Of a stretch of DNA of 38,800 nt, positions 1 to 8,914 are shown piece after piece (the stretch's first letter is position 1; the number at the start of each line of letters is the position of its first letter). The position numbers were made by a program, and so were the translations under genes. A model generated the notes under the pieces. The model made no database searches. It was not told the origin of the DNA and worked only from the letters and a program-made list of their open reading frames with translations. Location: contig JAEZDC010000003.1 of assembly GCA_023429825.1 (NCBI GenBank), positions 1 to 38,800 on the forward strand. The letters are read 5' to 3'. This DNA comes from Bacteroidota bacterium. Lineage in GTDB: Bacteria > Bacteroidota > Bacteroidia > Chitinophagales > Chitinophagaceae.

Positions 1-1
1 G

Positions 2-1732
2 CAACAGGCTGCTCGCAAAGCAGTAAATTTCGCCGCCGCTTTTTTCAGGCGGGATGCATTAGAATCTACAGTAGCATTCACTTTGGATAAAATAATAACC
101 GAAGCAAATCTTCCGGAGACAGTTGAAACATTAGAAAAGGAAAGGCAGAAAGAAGTCCCCTTAAAAATAACTTCTCACTACGGTTACATTGTCTGGAGCA
201 GCGATAGTGTTGTCTGCGACAAATATAAAATAGAGTTTCCTGCTGATTGGAAAGGCCTGCAGCAGTTCTGTGCTGCCTACGGAATATCGCTGAATGAACT
301 GGAGAGGTATCTTGCAGATGGAGATAAGAATCTCTATGTTCACATCCCTATTATTGTGGCGGTAAGGCGCCCTAAAAAAATAATCGGGTTTAACGGGGAT
401 ATTGAGTTTTTCAATTTTGTCATCAGGCTCAATTCACCGGACACTGATGGAACAAGTATCATCAATAATATCCCGGTGAGTTTTTCAAAACATGCGCAGC
501 CGTTAAACAGGGCGATGGCTATGCAGATTTCCGGGTCGCAGATGAATGTAGGCAGGTACGCCATGATTGCAGGCTGCGGCGCACTCGGATCAAAAATCAT
601 TATGCATTTTGCCCGAAGCGGAGTTACAAATTTCCTGTTATGTGATCCGGATAGTGTATCTCCCCACAACCTTGTCAGGCATACGTTATTTGCCAATCAC
701 CAGGGATTTAATAAAGCCGCTGCATTGAAAAAAGAGATCCTGGCGATGTATCCTTTTGAAAAGTTGATTTTGACTTCCGCACCGCTACCCGGCGTAAATT
801 TTTTTGCAAAGGAAGTGACCGATCATTTTGACTGGGTATTGGATTTTACTGCCTCGACTGCGTTTATGCAGTCATTAACGCTTCTCGGGTCTATTGAAAC
901 AAAACGGGTAGCCCGGGCATATATTTCAGATTTTGGGAATCTTGGAATTTTGATGCTGGAAGGAAGCGGGAGAAATCCCCGCCTGGATGATCTGCAGGTG
1001 ATGTTGTATTCAAATGGTGATCAGCTGGCCTTCATTGCAGAGTGGCTTAAGCGAGAAGCAGAGAACAGTGAAGAAGTGAACAATCTTTCTTTGAAGGTTG
1101 GCGTAGGATGCAATTCAGAAACAACCGTTTTGGCTGACGATGTTGTGAGTTTACATGGTGCCTATGCGGCCGCAGTACTTAAATCCGAATCGCATACAGC
1201 GCAACCGGAAGACGGGAAAATATACCTGAATGAAATTAAAGCTACTCCATTCTTCAGCGTGAATAATCACTTTATCACGGTGCCGAAGTTAGAAGTATTC
1301 CAGGCCATTAACGATAAGACCTGGCAGGTCCGTATCAGGGCTGGTATCGTTGAGGAAATGAGAAGAGAAATGGGGGCAGCCATGCCGAGCGAAACCGGGG
1401 GTGTATTTGTTGGTTGTGCAAATCATAAAACAAAAACAATACATGTTAGCGATATCATTAGAGCTCCATGTGATAGTCATGCAAATGAGGTTTGTTTTTT
1501 CAGGGGGATTGAGGGGTTACCTGGACAGATAGGTCAAGTCAATGAACAAACGGCAGGGCAGCTCGGATATATAGGAGAATGGCATACCCATCCTTTCGGA
1601 CCTAACCAGATGAGTCCGACTGATGCAACTACGGTGAGGAAGTTTAAAAAAGATTTCGAAACTTTACCAACACCGTTGCCGGTTTTCCTAATGATCGTTA
1701 CCCCAACACATATATTACCCTACGTTTATTGA
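2..1732 (+). CDS. E1-like (ThiF) adenylyltransferase fused to JAB/MPN peptidase, 5'-partial
   Basis: This protein combines a ubiquitin-activating (E1-like) domain with a JAB metallo-isopeptidase, so it could both activate and remove a ubiquitin-like protein. Residues here are numbered from a TTG at 83. The nucleotide-binding GCGALG lies at 164-169, the acidic DPDSVSPHNLVRH stretch at about 188-200, and a candidate active Cys at 343 (GCNSETT). The JAB zinc motif is at 498-514 (H501, H503, S511, D514), preceded by the ETGGVFVG strand. The frame stays open from base 2 to 83 with no stop, so the TTG is probably not the true start. The gene likely begins outside the window and may carry an N-terminal E2-like domain. 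Seven bases separate it from the next gene. Similar fusions occur in bacterial ubiquitin-like and CBASS-related operons. The domain calls are firm; the pathway is inferred. Confidence 0.85.
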   Translation, partial: QQAARKAVNFAAAFFRRDALESTVAFTLDKIITEANLPETVETLEKERQKEVPLKITSHYGYIVWSSDSVVCDKYKIEFPADWKGLQQFCAAYGISLNELERYLADGDKNLYVHIPIIVAVRRPKKIIGFNGDIEFFNFVIRLNSPDTDGTSIINNIPVSFSKHAQPLNRAMAMQISGSQMNVGRYAMIAGCGALGSKIIMHFARSGVTNFLLCDPDSVSPHNLVRHTLFANHQGFNKAAALKKEILAMYPFEKLILTSAPLPGVNFFAKEVTDHFDWVLDFTASTAFMQSLTLLGSIETKRVARAYISDFGNLGILMLEGSGRNPRLDDLQVMLYSNGDQLAFIAEWLKREAENSEEVNNLSLKVGVGCNSETTVLADDVVSLHGAYAAAVLKSESHTAQPEDGKIYLNEIKATPFFSVNNHFITVPKLEVFQAINDKTWQVRIRAGIVEEMRREMGAAMPSETGGVFVGCANHKTKTIHVSDIIRAPCDSHANEVCFFRGIEGLPGQIGQVNEQTAGQLGYIGEWHTHPFGPNQMSPTDATTVRKFKKDFETLPTPLPVFLMIVTPTHILPYVY

Positions 1733-1739
1733 AAGGCCT

Positions 1740-2453
1740 ATGTTTGATTATTATTCTTTACGAGCCAGATACTATCCGATAGTAATCCTTTTTTTTCCGG
1801 TAGTAATTTTAGGTGCATTTTATTCCCTGGAATTCGAGTCCATTTCTCACTTCATTGGATCGCTGGGTGTTTTGGGTGCTCTGACTTATCTTTTTTCCCA
1901 GCTGGGCCGTGATTTAGGAAAGCAGAAAGAGCCCGGGCTATGGCGTCATTGGGGCGGCATGCCCAGCATACAACTGCTGCGGTGGAAAAATGATCATTTC
2001 GATACGTACACTAAAAAGAGATATCATGCCAGGCTGAATACACTTTGCCCGGTAGGCAACACACCAGACATTGCACTGGAGACTGCTGATAGTAAGGCTT
2101 CGGATGAAATATACCGGGCCTGGTGCAAATACATCATTTCCCAAACGAGAGATACCAGGAAATTCAATTTGCTTTTTAAGGAAAACACCAACTACGGATT
2201 TCGCAGAAATCTGTGGGGATTGCGAACGGTGGCGTTATGGCTGATCATGGTTTTGTTATTGTGTAATTACTGTGTCTGGCTGATAAAGTTGAACAACTTT
2301 AATCCACTGGTGTACCCGACGAATTATTTCTATTCGACCGGTGCCCTTGTCCTGATCTTATTTTTTTGGATGATCGTTGTAAACAGGAACTGGGTTCGGG
2401 GTGTGGCTTTTGCCTATGCAGATCGGCTCTGTGAGGCCGTAGATCTGATTTAA
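1740..2453 (+). CDS. Hypothetical membrane protein with 2+2 membrane segments
   Basis: I do not recognise this family. The 237-residue protein has two hydrophobic segments near the N-terminus (about 13-31 and 37-53), a soluble middle of about 100 residues, and two more segments (about 160-185 and 197-215). The ATG lies seven bases after the E1-JAB stop, so the two are probably co-transcribed. Membrane proteins beside ubiquitin-like or CBASS modules are often effectors that damage the membrane, and that is a possible role here. No catalytic motif is visible. A substrate or partner of the E1-JAB protein is equally possible. Confidence 0.75.
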   Translation: MFDYYSLRARYYPIVILFFPVVILGAFYSLEFESISHFIGSLGVLGALTYLFSQLGRDLGKQKEPGLWRHWGGMPSIQLLRWKNDHFDTYTKKRYHARLNTLCPVGNTPDIALETADSKASDEIYRAWCKYIISQTRDTRKFNLLFKENTNYGFRRNLWGLRTVALWLIMVLLLCNYCVWLIKLNNFNPLVYPTNYFYSTGALVLILFFWMIVVNRNWVRGVAFAYADRLCEAVDLI

Positions 2454-2493
2454 AATCCAACCGTTTTTAATTTCTATATCATCATAACGAACA

Positions 2494-3255
2494 ATGAATG
2501 AATTACTTTTTCCAATAGCCGATTATTTGAAAGGAAAGTCTGTCTATCCTGCTGCTGCACGAATTTTGAACTTCCTTTTTTCCGTTAGCATTTCGTCCTT
2601 TGTTTTTGAAACATTTTATTTTCACTACTACTGGTTGGATATTTCCGATTATAAAGCAGTACTGAATTTTTTTATCAAGGGTGATTTCTTTATTCCTTTC
2701 AGCATCTTTATCATCATTCATTCAATTCTTGATGTTGTTTCCCACTTCGTTTTCACGCTTACTACTTTTAGAAAATCAGCATCTTTATTAAAGGGGATCA
2801 TTCAATATGAATTCAATAAAGAACATTATCGTTCCGTTATCACGTCAGTCAATAATAACCCGGTGGTAGATATGCCGGTTGTTCTGGACAAAAACTACCT
2901 GCTTGAGTTATACAAACATTTACAAGCAAATATTACAGCTGATGACTGGAATGAGTTATCGAAAACCTGCGATGAACAGAAAGCATCTGTAAAAAGGAAT
3001 TTCAGCCTGCTTTTTAAAGCAGTTGTCGTCATCACAATTTATTTTGTTACCATTCCGCATTTTGGATGGTTTTTATATTTATTGGTGATCTTAGTCCTTA
3101 TTCTGCTAATGTCCCTGATGTGGATCGGCTACCTTTTTTTCGATTTGTTGCCCGCAGCGATAGGAACATTTCGCAATGCGGTGGAAGTGTATATCGAGGG
3201 TCGCACAAAGCGAAAAAGCAGTGAAGATGAACCAGGTAATACCCAACCTATATAA
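2494..3255 (+). CDS. Hypothetical membrane protein, second with 2+2 membrane segments
   Basis: This is an unrecognised protein of 253 residues. Hydrophobic segments lie at about 25-50, 66-90, 168-190 and 192-215, with a soluble middle region of about 80 residues and a charged C-terminal tail (RTKRKSSEDEPGN). The plan matches the upstream 237-residue protein, although I see no clear sequence similarity. The gap of 40 bases and the shared strand suggest the same operon as the E1-JAB gene. The two may form a hetero-oligomeric membrane component, which is an inference. The start is the first ATG after a short AT-rich leader. Confidence 0.72.
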   Translation: MNELLFPIADYLKGKSVYPAAARILNFLFSVSISSFVFETFYFHYYWLDISDYKAVLNFFIKGDFFIPFSIFIIIHSILDVVSHFVFTLTTFRKSASLLKGIIQYEFNKEHYRSVITSVNNNPVVDMPVVLDKNYLLELYKHLQANITADDWNELSKTCDEQKASVKRNFSLLFKAVVVITIYFVTIPHFGWFLYLLVILVLILLMSLMWIGYLFFDLLPAAIGTFRNAVEVYIEGRTKRKSSEDEPGNTQPI

Positions 3256-3318
3256 TAGACCCCTACTTTGCATTGATTACAGGTACAGGCTGTTAGTGGT
3301 GATAAGAATTGCAATGAA

Positions 3319-3741
3319 TCAGCCTGCGATGAACACCGGGAGCGATACAATTGTCACCACGATATAATAATATTCGTATTCGTCTTTCGGTTTGATGTTC
3401 AGCCTTCCGATCATCTTATTAATGTCCAGCTCGGCGTTGTAATATTCGCCGAGTTCGCTGAGGACCGTAATCGCTTCTTCCTGCTCATATCCTTTGAACG
3501 GCCAGCCCAGGCAATTAAACTCGATAGGTAATCGCTCTAAGCGTTCCTTCACGCGGTACTGGTAGGTATCGAAGTTTACGGAACCCATTAGGTCTGCTTT
3601 CGTTACACCAATGATGAACTGGAAATGAGTTTCCTGTTTGAGATCGAGATCCAGGTCTGAAATATTCTTCACTTTGTGCTCACCAGAGAGAGGGTATTTT
3701 TTCTCCACTGCCTGTATGATGTCGTTAGCTGTATAATCCAT
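3319..3741 (-). CDS. Hypothetical protein with C-terminal hydrophobic segment
   Basis: This is an unrecognised protein of about 140 residues. The frame is open 14 codons further upstream, but the ATG at 3741 (MDYTANDIIQ) looks like the natural start because the preceding residues are atypical. The soluble part is acidic, and the last 18 residues (YYYIVVTIVSLPVFIAG) form one likely tail anchor. It converges on the membrane-protein operon to its left with a gap of about 60 bases, so it belongs to a different transcript. No motif indicates a function. Confidence 0.6.
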   Translation of the reverse strand: MDYTANDIIQAVEKKYPLSGEHKVKNISDLDLDLKQETHFQFIIGVTKADLMGSVNFDTYQYRVKERLERLPIEFNCLGWPFKGYEQEEAITVLSELGEYYNAELDINKMIGRLNIKPKDEYEYYYIVVTIVSLPVFIAG

Positions 3742-4017
3742 GATAAACTTATTAAAGCATGAAGGTATCCAACTAAATCGCATGCTGGATGGGGGACGTA
3801 TTTTAGGAAGTGGTCTGCCCCTTTGAGGATGCCAGTTTTCTATTTGTTTTCCAACTTCATTACTTTAGGGGTTCCATACCCCTTGATTGGCGTCTATCCT
3901 ACCATATAATGAATCAATGTCGCTGCGGCAGCTGGCCTCTGGTGAAAGGACAGGATACCCGAGCATTACTTTATCAACAGAATGGGTAGATTAAACATCT
4001 GGTCTAATTTCATACAA

Positions 4018-4395
4018 ATGGAGTGGTTATTTAGAAATTTGAATAGTAGGGAAATCGCACTTTTGATTTTTGCATTCGTCATTGCTATGTATGTTGCTAG
4101 ATCTAAAGATGTTCGCCAGAGTTTTGCCCAAGTCATACGCCAAATATTTCATAGACAATTTCTTGTCCTCTACTTTTTGTTTTCGGTTTATTTGGCAGCA
4201 ATGATCTATTTTTTAAAGTCTATTAATCTTTGGGATATTGGGGCAACCAAGGATACTATTCTTTGGGTACGAAAAATCAGAAAAACCTCCCATAAATCTG
4301 CCATCGTAGGTATCATATGGTTGGTTAGTTGTATGATAGACAAAGAAATTCTCAGTACTTATTTCTTGGATTGTTTTCAAGTTTTTGCCCTCTAA
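4018..4395 (+). pseudogene. 5' fragment of a membrane-protein gene, truncated at about 4266
   Basis: The frame starts at ATG 4018 (MEWLFRNLNSREIALL); an earlier in-frame ATG at 3982 is less likely. Two hydrophobic segments follow, IALLIFAFVIAMYVA and VLYFLFSVYLAAMIYFL. After the residues KDTILW, at about base 4266, the frame runs antisense into a SIR2-like gene, and the last 43 codons are only the complement of that gene. The intact parent was probably a longer membrane protein that lost its 3' part. I recognise the general type (a Bacteroidota membrane protein with an ARSKDVR-like loop) but cannot name it. Confidence 0.6.
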
Positions 4396-5026
4396 GACTG
4401 GTGCAGTAGTAAGCCAATTGGTGGAACCATGCAACTTAAGAAGTTGTGGGTGAAGATGAAATCTCACTTCCAGTATTCGCCTTCCAACCATTATTATACA
4501 CGGCAAAAGGTTTTGCAAAATACCCTGTATGACAATTCCAGTCTGAAGCTGTTTGAAGCGCTCGATCCATTAACGTATCCCAATTGAATGTAATAATCAC
4601 GTCTTCTGGCGTCAGATGTTTTCCTAGATTGATATGAGGTTTTGAGACGGGACCATTTTGAATTTCATTGAGTACGTTTGCAAATAAAAATATTAATTGG
4701 GTATAGGCTTTAAAGCATAGATGAAGTTCAGCAAATTCGTCATGGCTTAAATCGACTGGATTTTTAATTATAGAAAACAGACGATTTTCAATTTCTGTAT
4801 GAAGTTCCTCAATATCTTTTTCAAAATTTATCAAATCAAGGTCGTTCTGAATGTGGTTATATCTTTTTAGATAATGAATCAGAGAGCCTACCAAAACCCA
4901 TCCATTACCACTAATTTCAAGTTTAGGGTAGGTAGAAAAAAATTCTTTTGCTATCGGGATTCTCAGTTTAGCTGGAGAGTCTGCATAAGCTTTTGAAGCA
5001 CCGGCTCCGAGAAGTATCACTTTCAT
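4267..5026 (-). pseudogene. SIR2-like protein gene, frameshifted and 3'-truncated
   Basis: SIR2-like domains bind or hydrolyse NAD and are common effectors in phage defence. The start is ATG 5026 (MKVILLGAGASKAY); a GTG two codons earlier is weaker. Visible motifs are GAGAS for nucleotide binding, TFNWDTLMDRAL, and LLKLHGSTNW. The first frame ends in SSSPTTS at 4436, while the continuation QLLKLHGSTNW lies in another frame. One extra base in the GGG run at 4448-4450 (+ strand) explains this. Beyond GRFMGGFSDFSY the expected family sequence stops at base 4267, where the opposing membrane gene begins. The gene is therefore probably dead. A sequencing error could explain the frameshift but not the missing end. 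Confidence 0.75.
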
Positions 5027-5324
5027 GTACACGTGAGTATTTGCAGGCGGAAACTACTACCAAACATGGTGAAAATAATTTTTTTTAGACTCTTTTAAGA
5101 GGCTTCTGAGGTAAAAAGTCCTGAGGTCTACATTCGGAATATTTCCGCCTGTTTATTTAAGTGCTGATTGTTGTATTTAGTCGGGTATTTTGGGCTTTCC
5201 GCCATGCCAACAAACTGGTTTAGTGCCCCAAAGTGGATCGATCTCAAACCAAATTCACATCCACTTGGATATGATTTATAAGCTAAAGCGTTTGTTGCCA
5301 AGGTTAAAGGAATAGGAATTACTG
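5027..5324. other. Intergenic stretch with a possible coding scrap
   Basis: This stretch of about 300 bases lies between the SIR2-like remnant and the HTH-like gene. On the plus strand from 5204 there is a short frame reading MPTNWFSAPKWIDLK and continuing to a TAA at 5279. A neighbouring frame then continues as YKLKRLLPRLKE and stops. The residue composition looks protein-like, so this may be a frameshifted scrap of a small gene. There is no RNA gene or clear terminator. Confidence 0.25.
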
Positions 5325-6458
5325 CTAATTATAGCCATAGTTATTGGGTTTAGGAACTGTTAGAGTCTCTCTATCCACTTGCTTTAGAAGTTCATCCTCT
5401 ACCTCAATAAAGGGGTCGTACCAGTCTGCTTTCTGTTTTGCCCAAGCAATCCAATCCTTGAGTTCTTGGGTCAGGCTTCCTGTGATTTTAGCTCTGTTTT
5501 CGACTTCTTGAATATAGCTACGCAGGTTTTCGGATTTATGCCATCTGCTGGACTTGAATAGCATTTCTGTAAACATCTTCAAGTCAGCACTACGTCTATG
5601 TTCGAACTCCTTTTGGAGTCTTACTTTTTCTCGCTGTTTTTCTCGTTCATTTTCCCAATGAATATGCCACTCATATTGCCGTTCACCTTCGGATTCAAGT
5701 TTCGCTATGATCGACGATAGACAATCCTCTAACATCTGTTTTTTATCCACCCATTCTCTTCCATAATATCCATCGATTTGAAAACACAGTGCTCCTGTTG
5801 GCTGAAACTCTGTTCTTTCCCAGGTATCAACCACTTTGACCATTTTTGTTTTCTCTCTAAGTGACATCTTTATCCTTTGTTCCTTGATTACGGCGTAAGT
5901 AGAATCACCTTCCACTATAACTTCATGTTTTCTAAATTTTAGGAGTTTTATTAACGTATCAAAAAACCGTAAGGCTCTGGGAATATTTGATCTGGTCACC
6001 CGTATATCTAAATACCCTCTCTCAGTAGATACCATTCCATTATGGAGGTACTGATCTTTGCGATTTAGATTTTCTCTTGCTGCAATAATTAGTTTATCAG
6101 GGCTACTCAGCCTTTCAGGTACAACAAGTAGATCAGCTTGACTGTTTTCTATTTCGGACTTTTTAAGCTTTGCCTGTCGTTGAGGGGACAAATTAGGATC
6201 AGAAGTGTTCTCTTCGGTTCGTAGCTCAAGTGTCACCTCGGTTTGCCCGGAATAGTTAGATGGCAGTGGTATTTGAGGTATAGATTTTCCGAATTTAAGT
6301 TTCTGCCAATGACCTGCTGACGGCATCGGAATACTCATCTTGATACATATCTTACGAAGTCCGACATCTGAAATATTGTACGTTTTGGCTAAAGTGAGCA
6401 TCGGCTGGCTCCAAACTAGGTCATATAACTCTTTACGTGATAATACTTTTTCTTCCAT
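5325..6458 (-). CDS. HTH-like N-terminal domain protein of unknown function
   Basis: The protein has about 377 residues from ATG 6458; the TTG eight codons upstream is less likely. The first 60 residues (SRKELYDLVWSQPMLTLAKTYNISDVGLRKICIKMSI, in two halves) resemble a helix-turn-helix module found at the start of many uncharacterised bacterial proteins, in which a PxxGxW segment follows; here that is MPSAGHW. The rest is charged and mostly helical with no motif I recognise. It is divergent from the fic gene, and the repeat array at 6512-6579 lies between the two. A regulator or DNA-binding role is plausible but unproven. Confidence 0.65.
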   Translation of the reverse strand: MEEKVLSRKELYDLVWSQPMLTLAKTYNISDVGLRKICIKMSIPMPSAGHWQKLKFGKSIPQIPLPSNYSGQTEVTLELRTEENTSDPNLSPQRQAKLKKSEIENSQADLLVVPERLSSPDKLIIAARENLNRKDQYLHNGMVSTERGYLDIRVTRSNIPRALRFFDTLIKLLKFRKHEVIVEGDSTYAVIKEQRIKMSLREKTKMVKVVDTWERTEFQPTGALCFQIDGYYGREWVDKKQMLEDCLSSIIAKLESEGERQYEWHIHWENEREKQREKVRLQKEFEHRRSADLKMFTEMLFKSSRWHKSENLRSYIQEVENRAKITGSLTQELKDWIAWAKQKADWYDPFIEVEDELLKQVDRETLTVPKPNNYGYN

Positions 6459-6511
6459 GTTTATGAGAATAAGTGTCTTCAAAGCTCACGAAAACTCCAT
6501 GTCAGTTTCGG

Positions 6512-6579
6512 ATATTTGCGTATCAAATCGTATCAGTTTATCAAAATTAAGTCGTATATTTGCGTATCAAATCGTATCA
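6512..6579. promoter_or_regulatory. Direct-repeat array before fic, operator-like
   Basis: Two identical 24-base repeats lie at 6512-6535 and 6556-6579, 44 bases apart. Each contains two copies of CGTATCA spaced 10 bases apart, at 6519, 6529, 6563 and 6573. The spacing equals whole helical turns, so all four copies face the same side of the DNA. A TAnnTTTG box (TATATTTG, 6555-6562) overlaps the second repeat, and the fic ATG at 6582 follows within three bases. This layout fits an operator that blocks transcription initiation. The winged-helix tail of Fic or the divergent HTH-like protein could bind it. Confidence 0.6.
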
Positions 6580-6581
6580 AT

Positions 6582-8036
6582 ATGATGAGCAATCAATTAT
6601 ATACCTTCCGATTTACACCTGATTGGATGCAACTTATGCAGGAAATCAGCGGTATTGACAGATTTGACGCTTCATGGTCGAGCATAGAAAAAAGAGAGGG
6701 TCAAACGCTTAAACAACTAAAATCCATTGCAACAGTTAAAAGTGTTGGAGCTTCTACAAGGATTGAAGGCTCCAAAATGACAGATGCTGAGGTAGAAACT
6801 TTACTTAAAGACTTATCTATTTCAAACCTGGAAGAAAGAGATGAACAGGAAGTTGCAGGGTATTACGAGGTCTTAGAACTAATCACAGATAATTATCAGA
6901 ACATCGATATTTCTGAAAGCACCATTCAGCATCTGCATAATCTTTTGATGAAGTATAATACAAAAGATGATTGGCATAAAGGCAGATACAAACAGCACAG
7001 TAACGTCGTAGAAAAAAATGATGCCAGTGGCAGCAAGCAAGTGATTTTTAAAACGACTGATCCTGGATTCGCAACTGAAGATGCAATGAGACAGTTAGTG
7101 GAGTGGTATAACACTGATACCAAAACCATGAGGTTGATAAAGCTGGCATTGTTTGTTTACGAGTTTTTAAGTATCCACCCTTTCCAGGATGGTAATGGCA
7201 GATTGAGCAGATTATTGGGAACACTACTGTTATTAAAGAATGGATACGTTTGGGTACAGTATGTAAGTTTTGAACATGAAATAGAAAATCGAAAACCAGA
7301 ATATTATAAGGTCTTGATGGAATGTCAAAGACAAAGACCTAATGAAGAAGTGTATCCCTGGGTGTTGTTTTTCCTTGACTGTCTTAGAAATATTCAACAG
7401 AAGTTAAGCGAGAAATTGGAAGTGCAGAAAAAAGCTACCAGGATGCCACCAAGAGAACAGAATATCTATTCCTTTATTGAGAATAGACCCGGTGTAAAAT
7501 CAGGTGAGATTGCTGAAAAACTTGACATTCCTTTGCCTACAGTAAAAAGAATATTAAACAGCATGGTAAATTCAGGTTTGATAGAGAAATCAGGAGCTGG
7601 AAAGGGTACACATTATTCCATCAGCGGAACAGCCACTATTAAAACTGATCAGGCAATGGTATTTACGAATGAGAATAGAGTAACAGAATTTACACTCAAT
7701 AACCAAGCATCTTTTATTGAAATTAAAAAGATCATACTGCAACCTCAATTTAATTGGAAACATCCTAATGAATGGGGTAGCCAATTGAGTAAGGATAGTT
7801 TATTTATCAGGATCACCTGTTCTTATGCTGACGGCTCGGTGCAATCAGCTCCTTACCCTATTCTGGCAGATATCTATTCTTTTCAACCTGTAGTTGAATT
7901 TAGAGGAACCATAAAAATACCTGAGCACATTATAAAGAGTATTGCTAAAAAGTATTATCCAGTACAGGTTAAAATTGAATTGTTAGGCAACGATAAAATC
8001 TACTTCGATGTGATGCTTGTTTATGATGAGGGATAA
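6582..8036 (+). CDS. fic: Fic family AMP-transferase with C-terminal winged helix
   Basis: Fic enzymes transfer AMP (or another nucleotide part) to hydroxyl groups of target proteins. The start is one of two adjacent ATGs (6582 or 6585), since the open frame upstream runs through the operator repeats. In about 484 residues, the inhibitory motif STRIEG sits at 58-63, which marks the class with an N-terminal inhibitory helix. The active-site motif HPFQDGNGRLSR starts at 199 and is fully intact. A winged-helix domain follows at about 293-347 (GEIAEKLDIPLPTVKRIL). The C-terminal 120 residues are unassigned. No antitoxin partner is needed for this class. The gene appears intact and is probably autoregulated through the upstream repeats. 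Confidence 0.93.
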   Translation: MMSNQLYTFRFTPDWMQLMQEISGIDRFDASWSSIEKREGQTLKQLKSIATVKSVGASTRIEGSKMTDAEVETLLKDLSISNLEERDEQEVAGYYEVLELITDNYQNIDISESTIQHLHNLLMKYNTKDDWHKGRYKQHSNVVEKNDASGSKQVIFKTTDPGFATEDAMRQLVEWYNTDTKTMRLIKLALFVYEFLSIHPFQDGNGRLSRLLGTLLLLKNGYVWVQYVSFEHEIENRKPEYYKVLMECQRQRPNEEVYPWVLFFLDCLRNIQQKLSEKLEVQKKATRMPPREQNIYSFIENRPGVKSGEIAEKLDIPLPTVKRILNSMVNSGLIEKSGAGKGTHYSISGTATIKTDQAMVFTNENRVTEFTLNNQASFIEIKKIILQPQFNWKHPNEWGSQLSKDSLFIRITCSYADGSVQSAPYPILADIYSFQPVVEFRGTIKIPEHIIKSIAKKYYPVQVKIELLGNDKIYFDVMLVYDEG

Positions 8037-8096
8037 TAGAGACTTAAATGAAGTTTGCATGCTTGCCTTCACTGTTATCCGACTATTTGTAAGTAT

Positions 8097-8402
8097 CTAA
8101 TTCCGATTGGGTTTAGCTTTTATATTAGTGCCTAAAATAATAGTAATCATCAAAAAAATCGCTACAGCAACATCTACAATATTCCATATAACTCTGCCAA
8201 GTGATATTTTGATCAAAGGCTGAAATAGAATTGCCAGTGATATAAATATAAAAACATCGCTTTTTCTTTTTAAACTACTGGAGTCATAAGCCAAATTAAC
8301 AAAGCCTACTGCCGCAGCAAAACGAACAAACTGGTAATAGCCATAGGGCATATCAAGTAAACATGCAAGCAAAAGAATTATTAGCATTATCTTCAAAATC
8401 AT
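8097..8402 (-). CDS. Small membrane protein, last gene of the Hsp70 operon
   Basis: The protein has 101 residues with three or four hydrophobic segments (MILKIMLIILLLACLL, a middle segment near FIFISLAILF, and IVDVAVAIFLMITIILG) and a short charged tail. The PYGYYQFVRF stretch after the first segment is typical of small bacterial membrane proteins such as the DUF6804 type, a resemblance I recall but could not test. The start lies five bases after the TerB-like gene, so it closes the operon. It may anchor or signal for the soluble partners upstream. Confidence 0.7.
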   Translation of the reverse strand: MILKIMLIILLLACLLDMPYGYYQFVRFAAAVGFVNLAYDSSSLKRKSDVFIFISLAILFQPLIKISLGRVIWNIVDVAVAIFLMITIILGTNIKAKPNRN

Positions 8403-8407
8403 ACCTT

Positions 8408-8911
8408 CTATCGGTTTTCGGAAAGGTCAATGTGTGCAAATTGAGGTAAATTAACGGTGGTCAAATACTTGTTCAACTTAGTAGAGAAGGATTCTATCAC
8501 TAAATCCTCTTCAAGGAATTGTTCTATTCCTGGATGTTTCTCAAGAATATCTTCATCTGAGACTTTGAGTTTTGATCTGATCATTTTAAAAAACTTGATC
8601 TCAGCATAGTCCACCTTATCGTCGGCATGAATGGTTTTAAGAGCAAAATCAATTATTAACAGCTCTTGTTCTTCAGAAAGTTCTGTTTTTTCAAGAGCAT
8701 TAAAGTAAAAGTCAATAAAGCCCCTGCCTTCCTTGTTTAATCGATTAATCATCGCATTGATCTCAGATTGAAAGTCAAACCCTGAAAACAAGTGTGATGA
8801 TTCGCATAAAGACTTAATTGTTTCCACTTCAGTTTTGTCAATATGACCATCTGAAGCCATGCAGCTAAATGCTGTTTTGATTAGCAGTCTGTCAAATTGT
8901 AAGGTTTCCAT
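8408..8911 (-). CDS. TerB-like acidic helical protein
   Basis: The 167 residues form two acidic helical repeats with TerB-style signatures: ASDGHIDKTEVETIKSL near the N-terminus and HADDKVDYAEIKFFKMIRSKL about 90 residues later. TerB domains are believed to bind metal ions or the membrane surface and are frequent partners in stress and phage-defence operons such as Shango. Three bases separate it from the kinase-AAA gene upstream and five from the small membrane protein downstream. It probably works as an adaptor within this operon. Tellurite resistance itself is not implied. Confidence 0.75.
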   Translation of the reverse strand: METLQFDRLLIKTAFSCMASDGHIDKTEVETIKSLCESSHLFSGFDFQSEINAMINRLNKEGRGFIDFYFNALEKTELSEEQELLIIDFALKTIHADDKVDYAEIKFFKMIRSKLKVSDEDILEKHPGIEQFLEEDLVIESFSTKLNKYLTTVNLPQFAHIDLSENR

Positions 8912-8914
8912 ATA

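Noticed and set aside
4267..4395. C-terminal part of the plus-strand membrane protein as real coding sequence
   Set aside because: The same bases on the minus strand encode conserved SIR2-like residues (FVYHTTNQPYDTYDGRFMGG), so the plus reading is the shadow.
6512..6579. CRISPR array
   Set aside because: Only two repeat copies, a single 20-base gap and no cas genes; the phased sub-repeats fit an operator better.
8408..8911. Tellurite resistance function for the TerB-like protein
   Set aside because: Only the TerB-like fold is seen. No other ter genes are present and the neighbours point to a chaperone or defence setting.
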